Assembly (NCBI RefSeq): GCF_008298035.1
Contig: NZ_CP042910.1
Location: 5,347,001 to 5,411,000 of the forward strand
Source: Gimesia maris
GTDB taxonomy: Bacteria > Planctomycetota > Planctomycetia > Planctomycetales > Planctomycetaceae
Reading direction: 5' to 3'
Length of the DNA: 64,000 nt
Shown here: positions 37,859 to 46,893 of the stretch, in pieces
Position numbering within the stretch: the first letter of the stretch is position 1
How the letters are laid out: every line of letters starts with the position of its first letter
Position numbers and translations under genes: made by a program
Notes under the pieces: generated by a model
What the model was told of the DNA's origin: nothing
What the model saw: the letters and a program-made list of their open reading frames with translations, nothing else
Database searches by the model: none

Positions 37859-40060
37859 TCAGCAACTACCCCTACTTAATTCGTCACAAATGGTTGAAAG
37901 TCTCGTCAAGGCATCGTATAGTTCTTGCTCCTCATCGGATCGCTTCGGCATTAGGGAATCCCGGCGGCGGCGTAAAAATTGACGCCATTCACGTTGAACT
38001 TCGGGCGGGAGAATCAGACGGTCATAGATATCCCACACGAGGCCCCAACAAAGATTGGAAGGATAGGCTGCAATTTCCTTGAGTTTGTTCTGAATGAGAG
38101 CGATGGCCTTTTCCTTTTCTCTCTTGAGAACTGACTGAAGCTTCTTGCAACGCTCGCTTGATACCGATAAGGAGTTCTGCGTTGAACTCTGCGCTCCGAG
38201 TTCGCCAAGGAAATGGTCAGGGTGTAGCGGTTCGAGCCCATTCCATACTGCATAAAGAAAGTGTGGGAATTCTATTCGGAAGTCCGCTACCATGCGGCAC
38301 ACAGTTGCTATGCGAGGACAATTACCAGCAGATTCGAAAATTGTAGCTAACTCCGAAAATGCCGTCGATGGGTCATCGGTTGTCGTCAATTCAAGTATCC
38401 CAGTATTTGACAGGGCGTCGCGCAGTCGGATCTGCCATGAACGAATCACTTCGCGGCCCAACTCTCCTCTAATTTCGCCAAAGATTTCGCCAATTTGAAA
38501 TCGTAATTGCTGTGTAAAATGGTCGATCGTACCGCCAAACTCGTGATCTCTTGCTCCTATCTGGTACGAGGAGATCTCTTCAGGAGCAGGTACAGGAACG
38601 TCGCGAGTGGCTTTTTCCGTTGCCTTTCCGATCTTTTCAAGAAAGTCAGAGTCAGGTTCATCATGCAGAGTAAGGGATTCTTCCTTCAATTTGAACAATG
38701 CCCGACGAAATTCCTCCTGGCTTTTCTCGAACCACTCTGCAAACACTTCTTCGACATCGTGTTGAGTGATCTGAGCGTTGACCACTGAATCGATCTCATG
38801 CAGAAGTCGATTAAAGGACTCGGCAGCTTCGTCAAGCCTACTTGCAAGCATGGTAATTCGCCGCGAGTCAATATCTGGGCATTTATTAACTAGCCGTTTC
38901 AATAATGGAAGAATCACCGTTTCATGCAATTCACCCCTGTTGCTGCAGTCAGCAACCACAATTGTGTCTGAAGAAATACCACGATTCAGAGCCTTTTGAT
39001 ATTCGAGGTTACAGATCTCTGCATTCGGTGCATGCTCCTCTAATCGATTCAGAACAATGGTCAGGATTTGGGACAATGAAATTCCAGAACTGAGTTGCTT
39101 TTCGATATGATCGTGTAGTTCGCTGTCAAACTTCTCTGGCCTCGGTCGGAGAGGGTCGGGGCGGTCTATCCTCAAAACAGCATCTGCCTGTTCATCGATG
39201 TATTTGGAAAGGCTTTCTAACTCACCAACGCGGTGGCTTCCCAATCCCGGTGTGTCGTAGAGACGGACCTTTTGAAAATCCTCGAGTGGAATCAACGTCT
39301 TCAGTTGCGTTGAACGAACCGCCATGCAACGCCAGTCTGCATTCCCATCATGCTCATTGGGATAGGTTGTCCATCCGGGAACTTCATTGATGCTGATGGG
39401 AGAAGTTTTTCCCGTCAAATGCATTTTAAAACGGTCTAGATAAGTATGAATCTGCAGAAGATGCTCATATCGCCCAGTCTGAAGTTTCTGTGCTGCATTC
39501 TTTTTTCCGATAAGGTCAGCTACATTTTCCAAATCGGGCAGATCCATCGACCGAAATTCTTCCAACGACTTTGGTGGAGTGTTGATCGAGAAAGAGTGAA
39601 AATACGGCAAGACCCTTTCCCGGAAGAATTCGTCTTTGGAAAATGTCGTGACCGCATAGGTTCGTTCTGACTGGGAGTTATGGTTGACTTCTACAATGGT
39701 ACCTGTGCAGTGGTCTCCTTTTCGGGAGATTAACTCAGTGTCTGGTAAGCCCGTCAGAGTAACCAATGTGCGGCTCTTACCTGTTCCAGCCAGACCGAAT
39801 GTTAACAATGTCAGAAAATCTCGGCTGAAGCGGTCTCTTAGTGATACCAGAAGTGACTGGGTAGATGAGATTTGTTGAATGAGCTCTTTAGCGTGTTGGA
39901 CTACATGGGGCAAGCCTACAATTTGCAAGTCTTTTTCCATTTCGCATATTCGCGAGATGCACCGCTCTTGAGCTTTTGCTCTTTCGATTTGCTGGTCGAC
40001 TCGAGGAATAGCTGTTTTGCGTGCTGTAAGAATTTGGTCAATCTTAGTCGAGATACTCAT
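37859..40060 (-). CDS. Dynamin-like / GTPase-domain protein, 733 aa
   Basis: P-loop G1 GLAGTGKS (89-96) and G3 DTPGLGS (from Asp269) mark a TRAFAC GTPase. The G1-G3 spacing is long, with an insert, and a possible G4 is NRLEE. Long helical regions before (residues 1-80) and after (about 400-730) the GTPase domain, with no TM segment, resemble bacterial dynamin-like proteins or large stalk-containing GTPases. Such proteins act at membranes and several are tied to phage or stress responses; here the role is unknown. The gene is intact (TGA stop) in a region otherwise full of broken genes. The start at 40060 has no strong Shine-Dalgarno sequence. Confidence 0.75.
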   Translation of the reverse strand: MSISTKIDQILTARKTAIPRVDQQIERAKAQERCISRICEMEKDLQIVGLPHVVQHAKELIQQISSTQSLLVSLRDRFSRDFLTLLTFGLAGTGKSRTLVTLTGLPDTELISRKGDHCTGTIVEVNHNSQSERTYAVTTFSKDEFFRERVLPYFHSFSINTPPKSLEEFRSMDLPDLENVADLIGKKNAAQKLQTGRYEHLLQIHTYLDRFKMHLTGKTSPISINEVPGWTTYPNEHDGNADWRCMAVRSTQLKTLIPLEDFQKVRLYDTPGLGSHRVGELESLSKYIDEQADAVLRIDRPDPLRPRPEKFDSELHDHIEKQLSSGISLSQILTIVLNRLEEHAPNAEICNLEYQKALNRGISSDTIVVADCSNRGELHETVILPLLKRLVNKCPDIDSRRITMLASRLDEAAESFNRLLHEIDSVVNAQITQHDVEEVFAEWFEKSQEEFRRALFKLKEESLTLHDEPDSDFLEKIGKATEKATRDVPVPAPEEISSYQIGARDHEFGGTIDHFTQQLRFQIGEIFGEIRGELGREVIRSWQIRLRDALSNTGILELTTTDDPSTAFSELATIFESAGNCPRIATVCRMVADFRIEFPHFLYAVWNGLEPLHPDHFLGELGAQSSTQNSLSVSSERCKKLQSVLKREKEKAIALIQNKLKEIAAYPSNLCWGLVWDIYDRLILPPEVQREWRQFLRRRRDSLMPKRSDEEQELYDALTRLSTICDELSRGSC

Positions 40061-40325
40061 GTGTTTCTTTCGTTGTTTTTTTGTTGAACATTATCAAAAG
40101 TTAGATGTTTTTTTGATGGTCTTGCACGAATTGTTTTCTACACCCCTTGTTCACAAATGCGCGATACATATTATCGAGACTGGACCTGACGTCCTAGCTC
40201 TCTTTAAAAACATTGCGATCGAAGTCTTCGATTCACTGCTTGGTTATTCGTCTTTCACGGCCTCATACTCTGAGTTATCGTATGAATTAAATTAGCGCTT
40301 CCAGTCATGATTCGAACATTCAGTA

Positions 40326-40360
40326 CTTCGCTATCGCGCCAGAGTATCGCGATAGCGAAG
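40326..40360. repeat. 13-bp perfect stem-loop
   Basis: CTTCGCTATCGCG (40326-40338) is the exact reverse complement of CGCGATAGCGAAG (40348-40360), with a 9-base loop. It lies 40 bases past the stop of the 155-residue gene and about 265 bases upstream of the GTPase start. No T-tract follows on either strand, so an attenuator, processing hairpin or protein-binding site is more likely than a classic terminator. Confidence 0.7.
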
Positions 40361-40399
40361 CATGTCAGTGCCGAAATCGCGAAAATTAAAGAGCACCCA

Positions 40400-40867
40400 T
40401 CACTCTCGGACGATATCACGCTCGGCGTGAATCGCATCCCTCATGTGAGTTTTTACTTCCTCAATCGAATATCCGACGTCTTTTGTGTAGACACATTCGC
40501 TTTCAAAGCGTATGCGTGTTGTGTGGTATCGACAGGGTAAGACTGTCAGTTTGTACTTTCGAAAAAACGTGCTGGTCTCCCGCCTTTCAAGGATGGGCTG
40601 GGGCTGAGGATACTGATCATCTAGTGAAATACCAAATCCAGATTCACAAACTCCTGAATAGTAAGTTAGCGACAACGCAGTGACCGTCACGATATGAAAG
40701 CCTGTCCTTGCGGCATCAATTTCATCGAAATCTTCGAAAAGTTTCAACGGCAACATAGTGTCTTCGCACTGCTTTGTTAATAATTCGCGAATAAAATGTT
40801 TGGCCCTAGTATGAGATGGGGCAGAAACATGAGTATGATCGTGATTCTTGATGACGTATAGCTTCAT
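40400..40867 (-). CDS. Unknown 155-residue protein
   Basis: ATG start and TGA stop, no signal peptide or TM. I do not recognise the family. Composition is that of a soluble alpha/beta protein with several His, Tyr and Cys residues (NHDHTH, GVCESGFG). Same strand as the YbjN-like and GTPase genes around it, with a 123-base gap upstream and a strong hairpin downstream. Confidence 0.55.
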   Translation of the reverse strand: MKLYVIKNHDHTHVSAPSHTRAKHFIRELLTKQCEDTMLPLKLFEDFDEIDAARTGFHIVTVTALSLTYYSGVCESGFGISLDDQYPQPQPILERRETSTFFRKYKLTVLPCRYHTTRIRFESECVYTKDVGYSIEEVKTHMRDAIHAERDIVRE

Positions 40868-40990
40868 GATTTCAACTCTCAGTATCTATATTGACAAAAG
40901 AACCGAGTTGTGGATGCCGAAGAATTCGTCTTGTTCGGCACTTACAGTCCGAACTAGCTGGGCGTCAGATCGCAACCTGATTCCATAATC

Positions 40991-41449
40991 TTAAGCCCCA
41001 GATGCTTCGACACATGCCACTGCTTCGGCTGGCACTTCATTTCCATAGATCACTGCCAGAAAGGCGGGCATGTACTTGTCCAGCATCGCAATCGGCGTGA
41101 GAACAACACGGCTCAGCACATCGTGTCCCGGCAATTCGCCATCAAACGGTAGTGCGACGTGAAACCGGACTTCACCGTCGCTCATGTCGAGTTCGAACTT
41201 GCCGATGATTAGACCGTAATTCGCAGCAGCGATAGCAACTGCGATGTCACTCCTTGCCCCTTCCGGCACGGAAATGGGCGACACGCCGAAGACCTGGACA
41301 TGACGCCCATCTTCGACTTTGATTAGCATCTGATAAGTGGCTTGCTTGCCTGTGATGTTAAGGAGGATCACCGACTTGTCTGGGATCGCATCATACTTGA
41401 GGTCGTGCGATTCGAGAAAACTGACTATGTTATGAAAGTTGCGGGACAT
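40991..41449 (-). CDS. YbjN-domain protein
   Basis: 152 residues with the YbjN fold pattern: N-terminal helix (NIVSFLESHDLKYD), strands ending in VLLNITGK, hydrophobic core HVQVFGVSPISVPE, helix (IAVAIAAANYGLIIG) with the typical ANYGL...GKFELD motif, and a C-terminal helix. YbjN-like proteins resemble type III secretion chaperones and appear in stress and conflict settings. Soluble, probably cytoplasmic. The gene is intact, with a TAA stop. Its upstream neighbour on the same strand is a truncated GTPase. Confidence 0.75.
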   Translation of the reverse strand: MSRNFHNIVSFLESHDLKYDAIPDKSVILLNITGKQATYQMLIKVEDGRHVQVFGVSPISVPEGARSDIAVAIAAANYGLIIGKFELDMSDGEVRFHVALPFDGELPGHDVLSRVVLTPIAMLDKYMPAFLAVIYGNEVPAEAVACVEASGA

Positions 41450-41546
41450 TGTTTCACTCCTATTGGGTTCGGTACGGGAGGGATGGCTCAGACCAGATTT
41501 AGTGCCGATCTGAATCCGACGCTTCTAGAACGTGTCAGGTAGCAGT

Positions 41547-41954
41547 TTATTTAGGCTGTTGCGGATGAAAAATTCGTAAAATGTAATTTTTCCTTGACGG
41601 TCGTCCCGCAGTATCCTTCTGCCCGCCTGTAACAGTTCTTAGGTGCCGGCGGTAGAGTTCGAGATATTGATCTTCAAGGTTTAAGGCTTCGTCAAGCTCG
41701 GGGCAGTCAATGACTTGCAGGCTGACTGGTTCTCCTAACGTCGCTCTCTGTTTCATCGTCAACGCGATATCGCTGCAGTTAAACTCCTTGGTACAGGCAC
41801 GAATGTGGCTCACTGGAAGGAGCGTCTTAAACAACCGATTGATCACTGTACTCTTGCCTGGCCCAGACAATCCAATCATCGCAAAGGATGGAGATTTTCG
41901 GCGGACTTCCGTCAGCATGGCTTCCACCATTTGTGTCAAATCTAGTTTCTTCAT
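41547..41954 (-). CDS. Small or truncated YeeP/Era-like GTPase
   Basis: 135 residues. It starts like YeeP/Era-type GTPases: G1 GLSGPGKST (about 29-37), then a G3-like VIDCPELDE where DTPG would be expected, then YLELYRRHL. The frame then runs into a basic tail and stops with no G4 or G5, so it is truncated against a normal GTPase of about 290 residues. It is probably a pseudogene or a fragment. The altered G3 (DCPE) also argues against normal hydrolysis. A TM fragment lies just upstream on the same strand (42007-42117). Confidence 0.55.
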   Translation of the reverse strand: MKKLDLTQMVEAMLTEVRRKSPSFAMIGLSGPGKSTVINRLFKTLLPVSHIRACTKEFNCSDIALTMKQRATLGEPVSLQVIDCPELDEALNLEDQYLELYRRHLRTVTGGQKDTAGRPSRKNYILRIFHPQQPK

Positions 41955-42006
41955 CGATAATATTTACTTAATCTTTCGTGGTTCGTTTGGAGCCGGTGCA
42001 TCTCTC

Positions 42007-42117
42007 TTACTCGGTGTATTGAATAAGCACAATTACGATTCCCACGACGAATGCCGCGATCGGATCAATCAGTCCCAGGAAGAAGGAGCGATCAGAGTTG
42101 ATGTCAGGTCGGTCATG
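42007..42117 (-). pseudogene. C-terminal fragment of a membrane protein
   Basis: About 36 codons on the minus strand ending in TAA (42007-42009). They contain a strong TM helix (FFLGLIDPIAAFVVGIVIVL) but no start codon. The position just upstream of a GTPase gene fits YeeP-type pairs with small membrane proteins, but the fragment is too short to be sure. Confidence 0.35.
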
Positions 42118-42574
42118 TTAGGGCGGAGCAGCCTGGTCAAAGACTCGATGGCCACAACAGGCCAGCTGGTTTGTCCACCGACAATATAAAGAGCCTATCG
42201 AAGTGGGATCTTGCTTCGTGGAAGGTTTGCCCACCCATTCGTTAATCCAGTCCACACCCCAACCACATGACAGGTTGGTGGCCGTACAAACTGCAACGGC
42301 CCAGATCGCATTTCTGAAAGCGATTACTGATGGATTTCAATCATCGTAGCTGGTTGAACGCATGGCTTTGTTTCTGTTGTCTCGATTCATCTCACCATTG
42401 CTTGGAACTCATATTCAAACGAAATATGTTGCGATATATGATGACGGCAGTTCCGAAAGACCGGCGATGTGGAACGTCTCACCTTTACTCAGCCTTTAAG
42501 ATTGACGGGCTACTCAACTGCACTGCATCCGAACAATCCCTCGGCCATCGTCAAAACACGCCCCGCAGATGGGA
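42118..42574. other. Decayed stretch without a supported gene
   Basis: 457 bases. A 44-codon plus-strand frame (42362-42496, with THIQTKYVAIYDDGS) reads like protein but is too short to call. Nothing else is visible. Confidence 0.35.
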
Positions 42575-43090
42575 CTAAGACCGAGATTGCCCTGCCTCCG
42601 GCCAATCGGCAAACGCTTGAGCGAATAATCCATCTTCAATTATGCAGTGGGGCATTCGCTGGCCCGTACGTTTTCCCATCAAGGTCCCGTCGTGTCTTGG
42701 ACTAAGACCAATTCGTTCCATCTCGTCAGCCCATTCTTTGTTGTGGTAGCCCTTGCGTGATTGCTTACCGAAATGTTGCTGCCAGATGTGAGCCATTTCA
42801 TGAACTAATGTGGAAATTGCGTCTCGCTCGTTGCTAATCAGCCATTCGGGATTCAGAGCAATTTCGTCGAGTCTCTCGTCGCCGTATTTGTAGAGGAACT
42901 GACGGGCATGGAAATATCCGAGTGCTCCTCACTTGCGATGCAACAGGATGATGCACTGTGGCAGCCCTTCGGCCCACAAATCGAAATTTAAGTGATCGTA
43001 GGCTGATTGAAGAGCGTTGTAAGTCTGTATGCTGGGTTTCGTCTCCACTGATCTGACTTCTGTTGTTCCGTACGGAACACTGATTTGCCG
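42575..43090 (-). pseudogene. SprT-like zinc metallopeptidase, broken
   Basis: Minus strand. The frame reads PSIQTYNALQSAYDHLNFDL, then LPQCIILLHRK, TGA (42929-42931), GALGYFHARQF, ISTLVHEMAHIWQQHFG and KEWADEMERIGLSP. It ends at TAG 42575-42577, or eight codons later at TGA if the amber is read. The zinc motif HEMAH and the following HxxxW layout identify the SprT/DUF45-like family. CGA-to-TGA would explain the internal stop (RK-R-GALGY). The start is unclear; the frame opens near 43090. Confidence 0.65.
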
Positions 43091-43357
43091 TCTGCCTCAT
43101 CGCTCGTCGATTGGCATGTCTGGACTGCTCAAGAACTGCCGAATCACCTGTGACGCTCGTCTTTCCGTCACAAAATTCTGATCTGCTTATCGCGGATTAC
43201 TTAACAAGAACGTGCAATCAAACCAGAATTTAAGCCGGTCAATGTCACGATTCGGGTAGAAAGACGAAATCCTGTCAAGGAGTGGTCTGACTCGACCAGT
43301 ATTCTGTGGAACTCGGGCTGGCGGTCAGATCTCTATCCAGATGTGGGCAATTTCCAA

Positions 43358-43671
43358 CTACGACATCACGTTCAGGTGCTTCGCATCCGACATCAGGGCC
43401 ACATACCGACGGCGGAAGCGCCGGGCAACCTCTTCTCGGATCTCCGGAATCGAAACCGATCCTATCGAGACCGCTTTTACCGCGATTCGCTCGATGGCGA
43501 CCACCTCTTCTGCCATACGATGAAGCCAGCCATCATTGACGATCAGCTTGTCGTAGGTGTTCGATGATCTAATACACTTGAAGCAAGCAAGACATGAATC
43601 GCAGCAAGATACACATAGAGTTCTGGAACTGACGGGAATGTAATTAGAATTCTTTATGGCGCATGAATTTG
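43358..43671 (-). pseudogene. Cysteine-rich protein remnant cut by IS3
   Basis: A minus-strand frame is open from the IS3 left end to TAG at 43358-43360, about 104 codons. It contains a Cys cluster (CVSCCDSCLACFKCIR), then NTYDKLIVNDGW, RMAEEVVAIERIAVKAVSIG and EIREEVARRFRRRYVALMS. It looks like real coding sequence with a zinc-binding head, truncated upstream by the IS. The family is not recognised. Confidence 0.45.
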
Positions 43672-43751
43672 TGACCTTCCCCCGATTCCTGATCCATGCG
43701 GAATGCGAGAAATTTTGTTATCTTGTATTTTTCGTAGGAGGATCAGACAGC

Positions 43752-44008
43752 ATGAAACGGAAACGGTATTCGGAAGAGCAGATTGCCTTTGCTTTGCGGC
43801 AGCATGAGTCTGGTACTGCGGTGGCGGAGATCGTCAGGAAGATAGGGATCACCGAAGAGACCTTTTACCCTGTAAGAAGAAATACGCCGGTCTGGGCGTA
43901 GCTGAAGTCCGCAGACTGAAGCAGTTGGAAGAGGAAAACCGGAAGCTCAAACAACTGGTGGCTGACCTGAGCCTGGACAAGAGCATTCTCCAGGACGTTC
44001 TCAAATAG
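43752..44008 (+). pseudogene. IS3 transposase OrfA, frameshifted
   Basis: ATG 43752 preceded by AGGAGG. The product begins MKRKRYSEEQIAFALRQHES and continues through the HTH (AEIVRKIGITEETFY). A one-base deletion near 43868-43873 then throws the frame off; the proper continuation KKYAGLGVAEVRRLKQLEEE and the leucine zipper are in the next frame, ending at TAG 44006-44008. Confidence 0.8.
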
Positions 44009-44847
44009 CTGTAAGGCCCGCTCGTCGTCGTACTCTGGTGCAGGAACTTTAGGTTTCCTATGAAGTCAGTGAGCGGCGTGCCTGCCAGGTGCTTGGCTTT
44101 ACGCGAGCCAGTCACCGTTACCAGAGTGTTCTTGATGAACGGGCCGAGCTGCGGATGCGACTGCGCGAACTGGCCACCATTCGTGTGCGCTATGGTTATC
44201 GGCGGCTGCATATCCTGTTACTGCGGGAAGGCTGGTGTGTGAATCACAAGCTGGTGTATCTCCTCTATTGTGAAGAAGGCCTGCAGATGTGGCTCAAAAC
44301 GCCTCGCCGGAACAAAAGCTGTGCCGTTCGCCGTGAGTGTTCTCCGGCCCAACAGTCCAATGAAACGTGGAGCATGGACTTTATGGCCGATCAGTTGTTT
44401 AACGGGCAGCGGTTCCGGCTGTTGACGTTAGTCGATAACTTTAGTCGTGAGAGTCTGGTCATTCAGGTGGGAACACGGCTGACTGGAGATGATGTGGTGG
44501 CAGCTCTGGATCGCGTCAAAGCGGCTCGAGGCTGTCCCCAGTCAATCCGTGTGGATAACGGCCCCGAGTTCATTTCAAAGAGTCTGGACTGGTGGGCTTA
44601 CTTCAACAACGTGACTCTGGATTTCAGTCGACTGGGAAAACCGACCGACAATGCGTTTATTGAATCCTTCAACGGTCGACTGCGACAGGAATGTCTGAAC
44701 CAGCACTGGTTCCTGTCACTGGAAGACGCCCAGGAAAAACTGGATTCCTGACGGAAGGATTACAACGAGCGTCGTCCCCACAGTGCATTGGGCAACAGGA
44801 TACCTCAGGAGTTTGCGAAGTTTTCAGACCAGGCATGCCTGGTCTGA
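44002..44847 (+). pseudogene. IS3 transposase OrfB with two nonsense codons
   Basis: The -1 frame relative to the end of OrfA. It encodes an IS3 integrase with SMDFMADQL, VDNGPEF and the Glu in NAFIESFNGRLRQE, so the DDE triad is intact. TAG at 44050-44052 replaces an expected Gln (LVQEL-x-VSYEVSERRA), and TGA at 44749-44751 replaces an expected Trp (LDS-x-RKDYNERRPH). Both fit single C-to-T or G-to-A changes. The stop at 44845-44847 lies inside a 30-base perfect palindrome. Confidence 0.85.
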
Positions 44848-44850
44848 AAA
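44821..44850. terminator. 30-bp perfect palindrome overlapping the orfB stop
   Basis: TTTTCAGACCAGGCATGCCTGGTCTGAAAA is its own reverse complement. The flanking A/T ends make it a bidirectional terminator that covers the last codons and stop of OrfB. The remnant at 19762-19791 keeps the stem with different end bases. Confidence 0.65.
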
Positions 44851-44898
44851 CCCTTGTTCACTCGCATTCCAACTGGAACAAGGTCGGGGGCAAGGTCA

Positions 44899-45195
44899 AA
44901 TTGAAATGTTACCACATTTCAGGTGGACGCGGTCAAGGGGGCTAAGTCAAGTCTCAGTCTGATATACACGGTGCAAATGGCCTTGGAGCCGCCCCACTAA
45001 ATCTGAACATATTCAAACGCACAACCCTTTTCGTGTATAATTTAGTTCACTATAATAAGTTTATCATACACCTGATAGTCAAGATTTATTTCCTAGAGAG
45101 TTTCTGCTATCAGTTGCTTGTTTCAGACATTATAACCTTTGCAAATCAGTTTGCTTCGATGGTATCAATAGTCGCTCTAATTGGTGGATTAAGGC
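44899..45195. other. AT-rich gap between IS3 and the small TM gene
   Basis: No gene seen. GAAATGT-TACC-ACATTTC (44903-44920) is a short perfect hairpin next to the IS end. TATAAT at 45036-45041 with TTCAAA 18 bases upstream is a weak promoter candidate for the following plus-strand gene. Confidence 0.35.
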
Positions 45196-45435
45196 TTGAC
45201 CGAATTTCGTCACATTCTAATGTTCGTGCTATTCATCATAGGGCTATTTCTCTATTCGATCCTCAAGAGTCAGGGATTTGCGGTAGGATTCTGGTCAGGC
45301 TTTTGGACGCGTGTTTTTACCGGTACCAATCGAACTCCTGGTGGAGGAGGAAGTGGATTGCTGGAGATGATCTTGAAACTGGCTTTAATCGGGGGGGGAC
45401 TGTTAATAGTCGTCTTATTGATAACCGGCTGCTGA
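45196..45435 (+). CDS. Small two-TM protein
   Basis: 79 residues from TTG 45196, or 71 from ATG 45220, which begins directly in the first TM helix (MFVLFIIGLFLYSIL). A Gly-rich loop (TPGGGGSG) separates it from a second helix (LALIGGGLLIVVLLITGC). The Gly-Gly-Gly of the second helix is coded by a run of eight G (45391-45398). No family recognised. It is convergent with the big minus-strand operon, with 25 bases between the two stops. Start uncertain. Confidence 0.55.
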   Translation: MTEFRHILMFVLFIIGLFLYSILKSQGFAVGFWSGFWTRVFTGTNRTPGGGGSGLLEMILKLALIGGGLLIVVLLITGC

Positions 45436-45460
45436 AATTCCGTTTTATAAAATCAGCGTG

Positions 45461-46888
45461 CTACCGCTCTACAATGGGTGCCTTCGAGCTTTCCAGAATC
45501 CACATCAGGGGGTCCATGATTCCCACGCACGACAGCTCGGCATCATAGCCCATACTTTTCTTCCGTAAATTGATTGGGGCGACACAAAAAAACATTGTAT
45601 TGGAAAACCGAGTGTCAATCGTATTCACTAGTGCTGCCGCTCCCCATTCATTCAGTTTTTGACGTACTTCTTGATCTACACGTTTTCGCTCTTCCTGCTG
45701 TGTCATACCTGACCCGACGGAACCTGAGTAGAATATTTTTCGTAGATTAAATAAATCTCCCTTGGTCAAGATGACTGCATAGGGTTGAGAGATTTTTTGG
45801 TTATGTTTCAAACCAAAATGTCGCTGCAGACCTATGACAAACCGATCGATTACGTCAATCACATCATCTTTCGAAATCGAAGCTGCGATACCATCTTTTT
45901 TCAGTACGGCGTCATACTTTCGATGTAGCGCCGGCAGGCTGAATGGGTCTATAATAATGATACCGCCTGTAATATTCTTAAACTGATGATGATTTGAAAG
46001 TTTATCGCTAGAAAGAAATATTTCACCAGCTGCATCGAACAAATAGACCTGATGGCTGATGTTGCGTTTGCTGGATTCAAACAAGGCATTGAACGCTGGA
46101 GGCTTATGATTGGCGGTCTTTCTGGTACTTCCGGTCGACGTAATATATTTCATCTCGTCTACAAAAAAGTGCTCCGAATCCAGGTCGGTAAATCTTCCTG
46201 TCAAAAAGTTTTTGGGGGCAATTTTGTTAAGCAGGATTTCCATAGCAGCGATCATGAATCCAGTTTTTCCGGCTCCAGGAGGGCCAATAATCGAAATGAC
46301 GCTGGTAGAGCTGCACAAGGCAACTTCAGCATCTAATATTTTTTCGCAGAGTTCATGGGGACAACGTGCTTTCAGTTTTTGTCGATCAGAAAGAAATGTG
46401 GATGGCAGTTTTTGGCCACATTTACATTGATGCTTGAAAATACCAAACGATGACGGTCGAAGATGATAGTGCCATTTACCACAAGCTGGATTGGCGCACT
46501 GAAACGCCGGAAGCGCAACCTTTTCACCACAGTGCGGGCACACAGTAGTCCAGCCTTTAAACAGGAGGTAACCGCGTTCAATAAAATCCAGTGTCAGAAA
46601 AGTGACGGCGATACATAATGCGATGCTTCCTACAATAACGATGTGGATCGGAACGAGAATCAACCAGACCAGAGTACCAAAAACAACAACTGCTCCCGCA
46701 GACGTACCATAAAACAGATAAGGAATGGCCACTTCGGCTGCATTGCCTGTTCCACTCTTTGCTTTTCGCCAGTAATCCCGGGCCGTATCTAGATTTCGAT
46801 TCTGAGAGTCTCTGATCGCCTCCCACATATCCCGATAGGCTTTTCCAAACCAATAATGTTGAATTGAAGGTTCATCTTTTTTTAGCAT
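45461..46888 (-). CDS. Membrane-anchored zinc-ribbon GTPase (double-GTPase-like), last gene of the operon
   Basis: 475 residues. Two TM helices at about residues 55-100 (GTSAGAVVVFGTLVWLILV, IVIVGSIALCIAVTFLTL). Zinc ribbons follow at about 115-190 (CPHCGEK, CANPACGKWHYHL, CKCG, CPHELC). The NTPase domain has G1 IIGPPGAGKT, G3 LFDAAGE and G4 ILTKGD. This matches the TRAFAC-type GTPases found with GAP1 proteins in predicted conflict systems. GTP binding is predicted from the TKxD motif. It has the same plan as the gene at 49688 but is membrane-bound. Six bases separate it from the small TM gene upstream. Confidence 0.85.
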   Translation of the reverse strand: MLKKDEPSIQHYWFGKAYRDMWEAIRDSQNRNLDTARDYWRKAKSGTGNAAEVAIPYLFYGTSAGAVVVFGTLVWLILVPIHIVIVGSIALCIAVTFLTLDFIERGYLLFKGWTTVCPHCGEKVALPAFQCANPACGKWHYHLRPSSFGIFKHQCKCGQKLPSTFLSDRQKLKARCPHELCEKILDAEVALCSSTSVISIIGPPGAGKTGFMIAAMEILLNKIAPKNFLTGRFTDLDSEHFFVDEMKYITSTGSTRKTANHKPPAFNALFESSKRNISHQVYLFDAAGEIFLSSDKLSNHHQFKNITGGIIIIDPFSLPALHRKYDAVLKKDGIAASISKDDVIDVIDRFVIGLQRHFGLKHNQKISQPYAVILTKGDLFNLRKIFYSGSVGSGMTQQEERKRVDQEVRQKLNEWGAAALVNTIDTRFSNTMFFCVAPINLRKKSMGYDAELSCVGIMDPLMWILESSKAPIVER

Positions 46889-46893
46889 TTAAT

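Larger units (their letters stand above)
43672..44898 (+). mobile_element. IS3-family insertion sequence, decayed
   Basis: Inverted repeats TGACCTTCCCCCGA at the left end and TGACCTTGCCCCCGA (reverse complement) at the right end bound a 1227-base element. It contains orfA and orfB in the classic IS3 order with a -1 overlap. No clear target duplication. Decayed by one frameshift and two nonsense codons. Confidence 0.8.

Noticed and set aside
40255-40437. 60-codon minus-strand frame with a TM-like segment overlapping the 155-residue gene
   Set aside because: The TM-like part is coded by the perfect stem-loop, and its start has no usable Shine-Dalgarno spacing. Possible but not supported.
43306-43567. 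Plus-strand frames of 60-77 codons before IS3
   Set aside because: Complement of the minus-strand Cys-rich remnant; Ser/Arg/His-rich shadow translation.
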